Source of the DNA: Desulforhopalus sp. IMCC35007
GTDB taxonomy: Bacteria > Desulfobacterota > Desulfobulbia > Desulfobulbales > Desulfocapsaceae
DNA length: 64,000 bases
Direction of reading: 5' to 3'
NCBI RefSeq assembly: GCF_005116575.1
Contig: NZ_SWCN01000012.1
Location: 1 to 64,000, forward strand
Below the pieces are notes generated by a model. The model was not told where the DNA came from, did not search any database, and saw nothing but the letters and a program-made list of their open reading frames with translations. Shown piece after piece: positions 9,150 through 17,923 of this stretch. A program made the translations under genes and the position numbers. Positions within the stretch are counted from its first letter, which is position 1. Every line of letters starts with the position of its first letter.

Positions 9150-9645
9150 CCCTCTTTCTCCGTCATTGTATATCTCTCAAATAACTTCACGAATAATAGT
9201 GGCTAACCCCGATAAACGGGACTCAGTTCAGTACCCCCTCGGAGTCTGTCACTTAGCTGAGGGGTATAAGTACCTTCACGAAATTCATTCATAAAAAGAG
9301 ATAAGCACAGACATCGAATGAATTTCTACGGTACTAAAATACTACACCTCGCCAAACTAATACAGCAGCAAAATTTTCTGATGGTAGCCATAACATGTTT
9401 GTTCTGGCCTCTCTGCCACAGCAACAGCAATTTCAGGCAACGCTTCCTCCAACCGGAACGCATATTCTCTGTTTCTTTATGGCTCTTCACTTCATTCAAG
9501 GTGGCCTTACGGATAATATCATGTTAGGATATTTATGTATCATGGGCTTCCCGGGTACAGAGGTATCGACATACAACGGCAATGTACAATGCCACATCCG
9601 GGTATGGGTTACTCGTGCTATTTCCACACGATGGAGGGATGCACA
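9150..9645. other. Divergent intergenic region with inverted repeats
   Basis: This gap separates the minus-strand PPC gene from the plus-strand kinase operon and must hold both promoters, though I cannot assign them with confidence. It contains an inverted repeat TACCCC(C)TC/GAGGGGTA (9232-9240 and 9259-9266) and a perfect 11-bp pair GAAATTCATTC/GAATGAATTTC (9280-9290 and 9316-9326) with a 25-bp spacer. CTTCACGAA occurs twice, at about 9185 and 9274. These may be operators or hairpins. No sigma-54 element with correct GG-N10-GC spacing was seen. Confidence 0.4.
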
Positions 9646-11652
9646 ATGGTAAATCGCATTTCAAAAAAGGATGTCGAAGCTCTCCACCTTTTCCAAAGCC
9701 GAAACCGGCTCCTCACGGCGATCAGAGAGCAGAGTCTCCAGGACCCAGAAGATCAGGACCGATCACTGATTTATCAACACTGCTGTACCATTATCTCCGA
9801 CGCTTTCGGCTGCGACTTTGTCTGGGCCGGCGATATAGACGTAAACCAGTCCAGCCTTATCTCTGTTGCTTCCACTCCAAAAGCAAGCCCCCACCACGCC
9901 AGAAAACAACAACAGCTTGGTGATATTCTCATAGAAAGATTTGGTCCACATCTCACACAATTTACTGCACCCTGCTATCTCCAGTTCGATGATGACAGTA
10001 AAATTGGTGCAGGTTTCTGGCCTCCATACTGCGCTGTCTGGCCGATTGCCTACCAGACCCGGAAGTATGGCTTTATTGCCATGCATTGCACTGAGGAGTT
10101 TAACCTTGGTGAACTCAAAGGCGAGTTTATTTCCCATGTAATGGACGACCTGGCCCTGGCCATCTACTCCCAGGACACCACCCTGAAGCTGAAGAGTGAA
10201 AGAGATTTCAATAAAGAAATTGTCGACACTATCCAGGCTCTCATGGTCACAATCCGCCCCTGCGGCACAATTCTGTCCTTCAATAACCGCGCAGAAGAGG
10301 TCACCGGCTACACGGAACAGGAAATCCTTGAAAAATATTGGGTTGATGTGATGGTCAGCCCGGAGAACCGGCTCCAGTTTCAACAGACCTTTTCAAAAAT
10401 TCTCCAGGGAACCCAGGAAAATATCAACTTCATGGTGCCGCTGCTCACAAAATCCGGTTCCCAGAGGTATATCAGCTGGCACGGTTCTATCCGTCATAAT
10501 ATCGAGACGGGTCAAGTGGGTCTTGTCATGCTCGGTATCGATGAAACCGACAATCTTTTTGCGGGTCAGCAACTGAATATGTTTACCGCACGATGGGAAA
10601 AAATATTTATCGCCATGCAGGACCCGGCACTTCTTGTTGCAAACGACTTCACAATTCTCGAAGCAAATCCTGCAACTTTTGCCGCTGCCAAAAAACGCAG
10701 GGAAGAGGTTATCGGTAAAAACGTCTGTGACGTGCTTCATGGTGGACACGGAGATCTGGCCCAATGTCCACTCGAGCTCCTCATCGGTCATCAAAAAACC
10801 CAGATTTCCGAAACTGAACTCCATGGTCTCCATGGAACCTACATGCTTACCGTGAGCCCGCTCATTGAAGAAAACGGCGGGGTCAACGCCACTCTGCTGC
10901 TCGCCAGAAATCTTACCGAGGAGGAGGTTATTCGGGCAGAGGCTATTCGGGTTGCCCAGCTTGCCGCAATAGGGGAGCTGGCCTCCGGGGTTGCCCACGA
11001 AATCAACAATCCCATCAACGGTATCATCAACTACGCCCAGATTATCCTTGACGAACCAGACGACCCTGAAGCGCCTGACAATCTCCGCAACATCATCAGT
11101 GAAGGCAAACGAATAGCCGGTATTGTTTCCAATCTTCTCGACTTTGCACGAAGACGAAAAGAAATCCCGACCTGCTCAGATATAGCCAAAATAATTGGCA
11201 ACAGCATTGAACTCATGGGCCATCTCCTCAAAAAGGATGGAATCACCTGCAGCATCGACATCGCAGACAACATCCCGCCGCTCAAGTGCAACGAACAACA
11301 ATTACAACAGGTGGTACTCAATATCATCAGTAACGCCCGGTACGCAGTGAATACGCGTTTTCCAGAGCCGTGCAAAAAAAAGAAAATCGACATAAAGGCT
11401 GTACTTATCAATAAAAAAGAAGGCAAATTCATCCGTCTTACCTTTACCGATTCGGGCATAGGAATCGTACCTGAAATACGAAACAGGCTGTTTGATCCGT
11501 TTTTTTCCACCAAGCCAAAAGGCGAAGGAACCGGCCTTGGCCTGAGTATCAGTCATGGCCTCATCAGAGATCACGGTGGCTTTATCCGGGTTCAGAGCAA
11601 ACCTGGAGAATGGACAAAATTCACCATAGACCTTCCCCTCATCTTCCAGTGA
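9646..11652 (+). CDS. Soluble GAF/PAS sensor histidine kinase
   Basis: A 668-residue kinase without membrane segments. It has an N-terminal GAF-like domain (about 30-190), a PAS domain (about 200-320), a second PAS (about 330-440) carrying a His-rich/Cys segment (VLHGGHGDLAQCP), HisKA with GVAHEINNP as phospho-acceptor site, and HATPase_c with GEGTGLGLS. The frame is open upstream, but ATG 9646 is preceded by GGAGGG at proper distance and is preferred. It is the first of three signalling genes ending in an NtrC-type regulator, so it should phosphorylate that regulator. The His/Cys-bearing PAS hints at redox, metal or haem sensing, which is inference. Confidence 0.88.
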   Translation: MVNRISKKDVEALHLFQSRNRLLTAIREQSLQDPEDQDRSLIYQHCCTIISDAFGCDFVWAGDIDVNQSSLISVASTPKASPHHARKQQQLGDILIERFGPHLTQFTAPCYLQFDDDSKIGAGFWPPYCAVWPIAYQTRKYGFIAMHCTEEFNLGELKGEFISHVMDDLALAIYSQDTTLKLKSERDFNKEIVDTIQALMVTIRPCGTILSFNNRAEEVTGYTEQEILEKYWVDVMVSPENRLQFQQTFSKILQGTQENINFMVPLLTKSGSQRYISWHGSIRHNIETGQVGLVMLGIDETDNLFAGQQLNMFTARWEKIFIAMQDPALLVANDFTILEANPATFAAAKKRREEVIGKNVCDVLHGGHGDLAQCPLELLIGHQKTQISETELHGLHGTYMLTVSPLIEENGGVNATLLLARNLTEEEVIRAEAIRVAQLAAIGELASGVAHEINNPINGIINYAQIILDEPDDPEAPDNLRNIISEGKRIAGIVSNLLDFARRRKEIPTCSDIAKIIGNSIELMGHLLKKDGITCSIDIADNIPPLKCNEQQLQQVVLNIISNARYAVNTRFPEPCKKKKIDIKAVLINKKEGKFIRLTFTDSGIGIVPEIRNRLFDPFFSTKPKGEGTGLGLSISHGLIRDHGGFIRVQSKPGEWTKFTIDLPLIFQ

Positions 11653-11657
11653 GCATC

Positions 11658-12395
11658 ATGGCAAAAATAGACTCAACTCAATTCATCATTGCTGCCGAAT
11701 TTATGATCTTTGCCATTGCGGCGGTCCCCATGTTCAGAAATCCTGAAGATATAGCAGACCCCGGCAGAATGATCAGTTTTCTGCTTATGCTCCTTGCCCT
11801 TTTTATCGCTGTTTTTTTTACCCTTTGGTTCTGGCAAAAAAAAGTCCATCTACGGGCTGAAGAAACAGAAAAACAGCTCATCGAGGAACGAGACAAAAAT
11901 ACCACCCTCGAAAACCAGTTTAAACAGTCAAACCAGGATCGTATCTATCAGTTGCAGGTTGCCAATGGTGCCCTGAATCGTGAAATTGCAGAACGTATCC
12001 AGGCAGAAGGTGAAATTCGAGCGCTGCAAAAGCGACAAACCCTTATCCTTGACTCGGCTGGAGAAGGCATCCTCGGCCTTGATAAACGGGGCAGGGTAAT
12101 GTTTATGAACAAGGCCGCCTCGCTGATGCTTGGCTGGGAGCAGGAGGAACTTTCAGGACTCACCCACCATAGCAGGATCCACCACACCCTGCCGGACGGG
12201 ACAGAACATAAAGAAGAGGACTGCCCTATTTATCAGGCATATAAAGACGGCAAGGTACACTACAAAACAGGGGATGTCTTCTGGTGTAAAAACGGTTCCA
12301 GCTTTCCGGTTGAATATGTCAGTACTCCCATAGAGGATCAGGGAATGCTCACGGGTGCAGTTGTTGTGTTCAGAGACCTGAATACCTACAAATAA
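11658..12395 (+). CDS. Membrane-anchored PAS protein without output domain
   Basis: A 245-residue protein with two N-terminal hydrophobic helices (about 8-25 and 38-62), a charged coiled coil (about 65-125) and one PAS domain (about 130-240) beginning RQTLILDSAGEGILGLD. The PAS contains a His/Cys-rich loop (HHSRIHHTLPDGTEHKEEDC). It has no kinase, cyclase or effector domain. It starts 5 bp after the kinase stop and sits 24 bp before the NtrC-type gene, so it probably feeds membrane or redox information into this two-component pair by dimer contact. That role is inferred from position and domain content. Confidence 0.75.
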   Translation: MAKIDSTQFIIAAEFMIFAIAAVPMFRNPEDIADPGRMISFLLMLLALFIAVFFTLWFWQKKVHLRAEETEKQLIEERDKNTTLENQFKQSNQDRIYQLQVANGALNREIAERIQAEGEIRALQKRQTLILDSAGEGILGLDKRGRVMFMNKAASLMLGWEQEELSGLTHHSRIHHTLPDGTEHKEEDCPIYQAYKDGKVHYKTGDVFWCKNGSSFPVEYVSTPIEDQGMLTGAVVVFRDLNTYK

Positions 12396-12419
12396 CCGTG
12401 TCTTTTAAAGGGAAAATCC

Positions 12420-14246
12420 ATGACAAAAGAACATGAAAAAACTTCAATTCTTATTGTAGATGATGAGGAAAGCCTTCGAAACACCTTTCGTATTTTTCTC
12501 ACCCGGGCCGGCTACGAAAACGTTCAGACGGTTGCAAGTTTTGACGAGGCCATTTCCGCTGCCAGCTCCGAAGATTTTGATCTGATCATCTGTGACATCG
12601 TTTTAGAAAGCCACTCCGGCATCGACCTGCTGCAACAGTTCAATGACATGGGAATCACCTGTCCCGTCGTCATCATCACCGGTTTTCCCCAGGTTGAAAC
12701 GGCCTCCGACGCGGTCCGTCTCGGTGCCTTTGACTATATCCCAAAGCCGGTTGAAAAAGAGACGCTCCTGAAAACTGCGCGCCTGGCATTGCGGCAATAC
12801 AGACTGGAGCAGGAGAAAAAAAAAGCGGATGCGGCACGCGATCAGTATCGCAAGGTCCTGGAAACAATTTTTAAAAGTGTGTCCGACACCATCATCTCTG
12901 TTGACAGCAGCCTCACAATTGAAGAAATCAACCACACCTCACTTCAGCTCTTTTCAAGAAGTGAAAAAAGAATTGAAGCCGGAGCAAAACTCGACGACTG
13001 CTTCTGGCAGACTGACCTCAATGTTCTCTGTTCAATTACAGCAAAGGTCATGCAGACAGGCAAGGCTCTCACCGACCTCCGCCTGGAATGCAATATCGGG
13101 GAGGAAACTAAACTTCTCAGTATCTGTGTCTCTCCTCTTGAGTATTTACAAACAGACAGGCATACCTCCACCGGGGCGGTCCTTGTTCTGCGTGACATCA
13201 CCTACAAAAAGAAAGAGCAGCAGTCCCCAAGCCACCGCCTGCACAAGATGATCGGTGCGAGTCCCGCGATGCAGGAAGTCTTCACCCTTATTAAAAACAT
13301 TGGCAAGGTGGATTCCTCCGTCCTGGTCACAGGGGCCAGTGGTACAGGAAAAGAACTGGTAGTCGATGCACTGCACAAAGAAAGTCTACGAAGGGATAAA
13401 CCTCTGATAAAAGTGGATTGCACCGCCATTGGTGACAATCTTCTGGAAAGTGAACTCTTTGGTCATAAAAAAGGTGCCTTTACAGGGGCGACGGAGGACC
13501 GCAAGGGACGTATCTACCAGGCCAAGGGAGGGACTCTTTTTTTGGATGAAATCGGCGATATTTCCCAGATGATGCAGCTGCGCCTGCTCCGTTTTCTCCA
13601 GGAGAAGACCTACTATCCGGTTGGCTGGGATAAGGAAGTAAAGGTGGACGTCCGGGTGATCGCTGCAACCAACGCCGATTTAAAGGAAAAAGTCCGGACA
13701 GGTAGTTTCAGGGAGGATCTCTATTACAGACTGCTTATCATTGATATTGCCCTGCCTCCTCTCAAGGCACGGGACGGGGACATTCCACTTCTTGTGAATC
13801 TGTTCATTCAGCGTTTTTCTCTGCAACTGAAAAAAAGGATAACGGGGATCTCCGACCAGGCACTTGCCAGCCTCTGCAGTTATTCCTGGCCTGGAAACGT
13901 CAGGGAGCTTGAGCATATTATTGAACGTGCCTGTGTGCTCTGCCCTGAAACAACAATATCCTCGGCTCAACTGCCGGAAAACATCGTCTGTATTGAAGCG
14001 AGACCCAATACACCCCTCTCTCCCCTTACTCATTTAGTCTCTGATAAAGTATCTGCAAGAGCTGAAGAACCGCCCTCGGAACTTTTTTTTGCAAAAGATA
14101 CAGACATTAAAGAAAACATTATCACAGCCCTGCAAAAATCAGGAGGAAACAAGGCAAAGGCCGCCCGAATGCTTAAAATCGACCGGTCAACCCTCTATCG
14201 AAAGATCCATGAGCTCCATATTGATCTTGAAAGTCTGTCCATCTGA
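12420..14246 (+). CDS. NtrC-family sigma-54-dependent response regulator
   Basis: A 608-residue activator. Receiver domain (about 8-125) with acidic pair DD, phospho-acceptor D59 in LIICDIV and lysine in YIPKPVEK; an inserted PAS domain (about 145-265); AAA+ domain (about 275-505) with Walker A GASGTGKE, the sigma-54-contact loop GAFTGA and LFLDEIGDI; Fis-type HTH at the C-terminus (about 565-602) with GGNKAKAARMLKIDRSTLYRK. It follows its probable kinase and PAS partner. The next promoter downstream (14587) is of sigma-54 type and has a palindrome upstream, so this protein is the natural candidate activator of the 14645-20118 operon and of the 20425-21159 unit. Confidence 0.93.
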   Translation: MTKEHEKTSILIVDDEESLRNTFRIFLTRAGYENVQTVASFDEAISAASSEDFDLIICDIVLESHSGIDLLQQFNDMGITCPVVIITGFPQVETASDAVRLGAFDYIPKPVEKETLLKTARLALRQYRLEQEKKKADAARDQYRKVLETIFKSVSDTIISVDSSLTIEEINHTSLQLFSRSEKRIEAGAKLDDCFWQTDLNVLCSITAKVMQTGKALTDLRLECNIGEETKLLSICVSPLEYLQTDRHTSTGAVLVLRDITYKKKEQQSPSHRLHKMIGASPAMQEVFTLIKNIGKVDSSVLVTGASGTGKELVVDALHKESLRRDKPLIKVDCTAIGDNLLESELFGHKKGAFTGATEDRKGRIYQAKGGTLFLDEIGDISQMMQLRLLRFLQEKTYYPVGWDKEVKVDVRVIAATNADLKEKVRTGSFREDLYYRLLIIDIALPPLKARDGDIPLLVNLFIQRFSLQLKKRITGISDQALASLCSYSWPGNVRELEHIIERACVLCPETTISSAQLPENIVCIEARPNTPLSPLTHLVSDKVSARAEEPPSELFFAKDTDIKENIITALQKSGGNKAKAARMLKIDRSTLYRKIHELHIDLESLSI

Positions 14247-14425
14247 GCCAGGGACAAAACTTCCGGCCTTCTTTTTATTGCCGCACAAGGTGGCTCGAGG
14301 GTTAGTTCCGACGTCCCTCATAGCTTCCTGGCTATCTGTATAGTTATCTTCTTTCACCATACCACATCTCAAGCTCTTCTATTATTGCTCAAAGGCTTTC
14401 TGAGATACAGTCCTCCATACTACAA

Positions 14426-14441
14426 AACTGTTGCAACAGTT
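14426..14441. promoter_or_regulatory. Palindrome, candidate enhancer (UAS) for the NtrC-type activator
   Basis: AACTGTTGCAACAGTT is a perfect 16-bp palindrome. Its position about 145 bp upstream of the -24 element is typical for an NtrC-type binding site. A looser partner (GTTGT/ACAAC around 14440-14453) follows directly. The same TGTTGCA core recurs upstream of the second sigma-54 promoter. Confidence 0.55.
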
Positions 14442-14586
14442 GTGTGGTACAACACTTTTGCCCAGAGTTTTGGACACAGAACCAACCACCGCTCCTTTTT
14501 ACAATCTCCATTCTTTATCGTTTGATATCAACTACTTTCAAACAATTAACATTGAAGAAAAATTTCATAGCTATAAAACACCACCC

Positions 14587-14602
14587 TGGCACTGCATATG
14601 CT
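14587..14602 (+). promoter_or_regulatory. Sigma-54 (-24/-12) promoter
   Basis: TGGCACTGCATATGCT has the TGGCAC box and GC of the -12 box with exactly 10 bases between GG and GC, as sigma-54 requires. Transcription should begin near 14614, about 30 bp before the first gene. It lies directly downstream of a gene for a sigma-54 activator. Confidence 0.75.
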
Positions 14603-14644
14603 ATTGAATAATTAAATGAGATAGGCTGCTATGGAGGAACGACT

Positions 14645-15523
14645 ATGGCCCCCCTTGAAAGTATAAGGTATGGGAATATTTTTGAGACGGATCAGGAGTG
14701 TATTAACTATCTGTTCAACAAGCGTTGGCCGGCTGGCTTCCACTGTCCGTTTTGTGACAGAAAACAGACCGATGTTGCGCCAGCCCACACAATCGTCTGC
14801 AGGTTCTGCAGGAAACAGAGCTCAATCACCGCCAACACCCTCATGCACGGGAGCAAGAAAAGCCTCGCCGAGTGGCTCCAGGTGGCGGCCCTTTTCTCTT
14901 GCACAGAAGGGGGCATCAGTGCCAGATCATTGCAACATATCTTTCATATTGCTACCTACCAAACTGCCTGGAACTGGTTAAAAAAACTGCGTCAGGCTGC
15001 GGCAATAGCCGAAGCGGAACCGCTTACGGGTCCGGTGTACGCCATCACTGCTCGAAGGCAAAGTGACGATGCGTTTCATAAGTATACCTCCCAAATAGCC
15101 TATCTGATTGAGGAACCAGAAGCGAAACAACAGAAAAAGAGAATCCGGCTCTCGGCACTTTCCGGGGAAAATCCGGCAGCGCTGGCTGATTTTATCAGCC
15201 AGGCAGTGCCCACGGGACAACAAGTTATCGCCCCCACATCCGTTATCGCTGAAGTCATTTCTTTACACAATAAATACACACTCAGGACCAACGATTATAC
15301 AAACAGGGAGGCAGAGGCCCTCATTCATGAGTTGCATACCTGGATGCATCACCTCTACCGAGGGGCCTCATCTGCCAAATACATCCAGGACTATCTCAAT
15401 GAATTTGTCTTTCGCTATAACACAAGATCCTGGTCCAATCGCCTGGAAATACTTGATCACCTTTTTACCGGTATCATGGCTGGTCTCCCGGTTGAACAAG
15501 CAGGGAATCCTGCAAGAGCCTGA
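14645..15523 (+). CDS. IS1595-type transposase relative, catalytically degenerate
   Basis: A 292-residue protein related to IS1595/ISXO2 transposases. The N-terminus is their zinc ribbon (C34-x2-C37 and C52-x2-C55, with RWPAGFHCPFC) followed by the helix-turn-helix-like GGISARSLQHIF and TAWNWLKKLRQA. The C-terminus keeps the family tail YLNEFVFRYNTRSW. Between them, where the family has a DDE triad, the first aspartate region reads VYAITARR instead of a D-E-T motif and the second is APTSVIAE without aspartate. I see no terminal inverted repeats. It has a strong ribosome site, a sigma-54 promoter and sits 11 bp before ftsH, so it is an operon member rather than a mobile element. A DNA-binding or scaffold role is possible; function unknown. 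Confidence 0.75.
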   Translation: MAPLESIRYGNIFETDQECINYLFNKRWPAGFHCPFCDRKQTDVAPAHTIVCRFCRKQSSITANTLMHGSKKSLAEWLQVAALFSCTEGGISARSLQHIFHIATYQTAWNWLKKLRQAAAIAEAEPLTGPVYAITARRQSDDAFHKYTSQIAYLIEEPEAKQQKKRIRLSALSGENPAALADFISQAVPTGQQVIAPTSVIAEVISLHNKYTLRTNDYTNREAEALIHELHTWMHHLYRGASSAKYIQDYLNEFVFRYNTRSWSNRLEILDHLFTGIMAGLPVEQAGNPARA

Positions 15524-15534
15524 GGAGCTACGAG

Positions 15535-17412
15535 ATGAATACAAAATTTCAGGCAGGCCTCATCCTCACAGGGGTCACTTTAGTCGGCCTTCTCTTCTAC
15601 AACGTCTGGTTGATTGAGACAACGCCGCCCAACCGTCCCTATTCGACCTTTATCAATCAGTTGCAGGAAGAAAGGATTCGGACCGTAGAATTAACCGGTG
15701 GAAAAATCCAGGCCGTGGATACAACCGATAACGAATTTATTACCTACGGACCTGACATCCCCGCACTTATGCCCATCTTACTGCAATCCGGAGTTATTCT
15801 GACTACCAAGGCTCCTCCCAGTAACCTGCAGACCTTTGCTCCTCTTATCCTTTGGTTTTTTATTCTCAGTATTCTCTGGGGATATCTTACCCGGAAATCT
15901 TCAGCAAAAAATGAATTTACAGGCAACAACCGATTCCCGAGCGCAAAACAGATAACGGGTAAAAAAACCTTTGAAGATGTCGCAGGAATTGATGAGGTTC
16001 GTGAAGAACTCGTCGAAATTATTGATTTCTTAAAACATCAGGAAAAATACAGCCAACTGGGAGGGCGTATACCAAGTGGTGTCTTACTGCAGGGCCCCCC
16101 TGGAACCGGCAAGACCTTGCTCGCCCGAGCTCTTGCCGGGGAGGCATCAGTGCCCTTTTTTTCGCTTGGAGGTTCTGATTTTGTCGAGATGTTTGCAGGT
16201 GTCGGGGCGTCCAGAGTTCGCGAACTTTTCCAAATGGCCAAAAAGAATGCCCCATGCATCGTCTTTATCGATGAAATTGATGCCATAGGCGGTAAAAGAA
16301 GCGGCGGCATGAACGGCTCTCACGAGGAACGAGAGCAGACTCTGAATGCCCTGCTTGTTGAAATGGATGGATTTTCAAGCCACGATAAAACCGTTATCAT
16401 CGTTGGGGCCACCAATCGCCCCGACATCCTCGACCCTGCACTCCTTCGACCAGGGCGTTTTGACCGACAGCTCACGGTTTCCCTGCCAAACCTTAAGGGT
16501 CGGATCAAAATCCTCGATGTCCACACCCGTAATGTCATCACCGCAAGCGGTATGAGCCTTGCACATATTGCCCAGGGAATCCCTGGTTTCAGCGGTGCAG
16601 ATATTGCCAATCTTGTCAATGAAGCGGCCCTGATTGCCGCTCGAAAAGAGAAAAAAGCGGTGGAACTTGTTGATTTTGAGGAGGCAAAAGACAAAATCAT
16701 CATGGGTCTTGAACGTAAAAATGCCGCCATAAACGATAATGAACGACGAATTATAGCCTATCACGAGGCGGGTCACGCCATTGTCGCAGCCCTGCTCCCT
16801 GAAACCGATCGTCTCCATAAGATCACCATCATCCCGAGGGGGCAGGCCCTCGGACTCACCCAGCAAATTCCCTTTGAGGAGCACTACACCTACTCACTTG
16901 TCTACCTGTTGAACCGAATAAAGGTGCTTCTGGGGGGCAGAATCTCCGAAGAGATCGTCTTTAAACAGCTTTCCACCGGGGCCTCTAATGATATTGCAGG
17001 CGCCACGGCCATCGCCCGCAGAATTGTCAGCGAGTGGGGAATGAGCTCTGCAATGGGAGCAATGGTCTATCATTCCCAGACAGCCAACCAACCCGCGTCA
17101 CCCTTGAGCGAAAAAACAACACGGGAAATTGATCTTGAAATCCGCCGCATTATCCGCGACTGCTACAGCCAGACCGAGGCTCTTCTCCGCCAGCACAATA
17201 CACTCATCCATGAACTGGCCGAATTACTCCTGGTGAACGAGACGGTGGATGGAGAAGAGGTCGATATCGTTATACAATGTTATCTCAACAGAAACGAAAA
17301 CAAGAAAAAAACAGATCATATCTGCCACAGATCAGACGCAAGCGCCGACTTGAATGCAGACGAAGGCGCAGACGCATGCAAAGAATCATTGCAGGAGGAG
17401 GAATCACAATGA
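15535..17412 (+). CDS. FtsH-type membrane AAA+ metalloprotease
   Basis: A 625-residue FtsH paralogue. TM1 lies at about 7-27 and TM2 at about 100-122, with a short periplasmic domain between. The AAA+ module has Walker A GPPGTGKT (about 187-194), Walker [11 protein letters not shown], a pore motif [14 protein letters not shown] and the second region of homology [19 protein letters not shown]. The zinc site HEAGH has H410, E411 and H414, and D486 in SNDIAGAT is the third ligand, so the protease should be active. The C-terminus is basic and low-complexity. It lies between a transposase-like gene and a cytochrome gene whose ATG overlaps its stop, so it is probably a dedicated quality-control protease for the redox complex and not the housekeeping FtsH. 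Confidence 0.9.
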   Translation: MNTKFQAGLILTGVTLVGLLFYNVWLIETTPPNRPYSTFINQLQEERIRTVELTGGKIQAVDTTDNEFITYGPDIPALMPILLQSGVILTTKAPPSNLQTFAPLILWFFILSILWGYLTRKSSAKNEFTGNNRFPSAKQITGKKTFEDVAGIDEVREELVEIIDFLKHQEKYSQLGGRIPSGVLLQGPPGTGKTLLARALAGEASVPFFSLGGSDFVEMFAGVGASRVRELFQMAKKNAPCIVFIDEIDAIGGKRSGGMNGSHEEREQTLNALLVEMDGFSSHDKTVIIVGATNRPDILDPALLRPGRFDRQLTVSLPNLKGRIKILDVHTRNVITASGMSLAHIAQGIPGFSGADIANLVNEAALIAARKEKKAVELVDFEEAKDKIIMGLERKNAAINDNERRIIAYHEAGHAIVAALLPETDRLHKITIIPRGQALGLTQQIPFEEHYTYSLVYLLNRIKVLLGGRISEEIVFKQLSTGASNDIAGATAIARRIVSEWGMSSAMGAMVYHSQTANQPASPLSEKTTREIDLEIRRIIRDCYSQTEALLRQHNTLIHELAELLLVNETVDGEEVDIVIQCYLNRNENKKKTDHICHRSDASADLNADEGADACKESLQEEESQ

Positions 17413-17891
17413 ACAAAAAAGGCCCACGCCAGACAATGCAATTGCTGTGTCTGCTTGGCATTATCTTTCTGACATCATCGGTTCTGGCAGAAGAGACAGG
17501 CCCCGCCGAAGTGACCATGGACCAGCTTGCAGAGCTTTACGAACCCGTGCTGTTTGACCATGCCATGCACACGGAAATCTATGACTGCAGTCGATGTCAC
17601 CACAGCAGCGACCTTGATGGACAGCCCGGAGAATGCGCGCCCTGCCATAGCGGCAGGGCTTCTCGTGAAAAAAATAAATGCTCCGGATGCCACCGGCCGG
17701 ACAATTATGACAATCCGAGCGAAACAAACATCAATGCCATCAACAGGTATCACATTGACACGCCGGGCTTAAAGGCAAGCTGGCACCTGCTTTGCCGCAA
17801 CTGCCATCTTCAAGACAGCGGCCCCACTGGCTGCCGCGACTGTCATGAATACAGCCAGAAAGGCAAGAAACTGTTCCATGAAAAACAGTAG
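17409..17891 (+). CDS. Periplasmic pentahaem class III-type cytochrome c
   Basis: A 160-residue exported cytochrome. A signal peptide (about 1-27) is followed by five CxxCH haem sites at residues 60-64, 76-80, 91-95, 129-133 and 142-146. Extra histidines (DHAMH, CHH, RYHID, SWHLL, LFHEK) are available as second axial ligands. The fold resembles cytochrome c3/c7. It is translationally coupled to ftsH by an ATGA overlap and followed by Fe-S and NrfD-type genes, as in Hmc, Tmc or Dsr membrane redox complexes, where it would exchange electrons with periplasmic partners. The five-haem count is unusual for tetrahaem c3. The in-frame upstream extension is rejected because the signal peptide begins at 17409. 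Confidence 0.88.
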   Translation: MNKKGPRQTMQLLCLLGIIFLTSSVLAEETGPAEVTMDQLAELYEPVLFDHAMHTEIYDCSRCHHSSDLDGQPGECAPCHSGRASREKNKCSGCHRPDNYDNPSETNINAINRYHIDTPGLKASWHLLCRNCHLQDSGPTGCRDCHEYSQKGKKLFHEKQ

Positions 17892-17923
17892 CTCCCCTGC
17901 AGGATAGGACAAAGGAGATTGTT

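Larger units (their letters stand above)
14247..14644 (+). promoter_or_regulatory. Regulatory region of the sigma-54 redox operon
   Basis: This 398-bp gap between the NtrC-type gene and the transposase-like gene has no coding potential. It holds a candidate activator palindrome (14426-14441), an AT-rich stretch (about 14500-14580) suited to DNA bending, a -24/-12 element (14587-14602) and a strong GGAGGAA ribosome site just before ATG 14645. This is the arrangement expected of an enhancer-dependent promoter. Confidence 0.65.

Noticed and set aside
14247-15540. An active IS1595 insertion sequence
   Set aside because: No terminal inverted repeats or target duplications are visible, catalytic residues are missing, and the gene is part of an operon.
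17277-17408. A 44-residue N-terminal extension of the pentahaem cytochrome
   Set aside because: It would put an arginine-rich stretch before a proper signal peptide and overlaps ftsH; ATG 17409 is in an ATGA overlap with ftsH.
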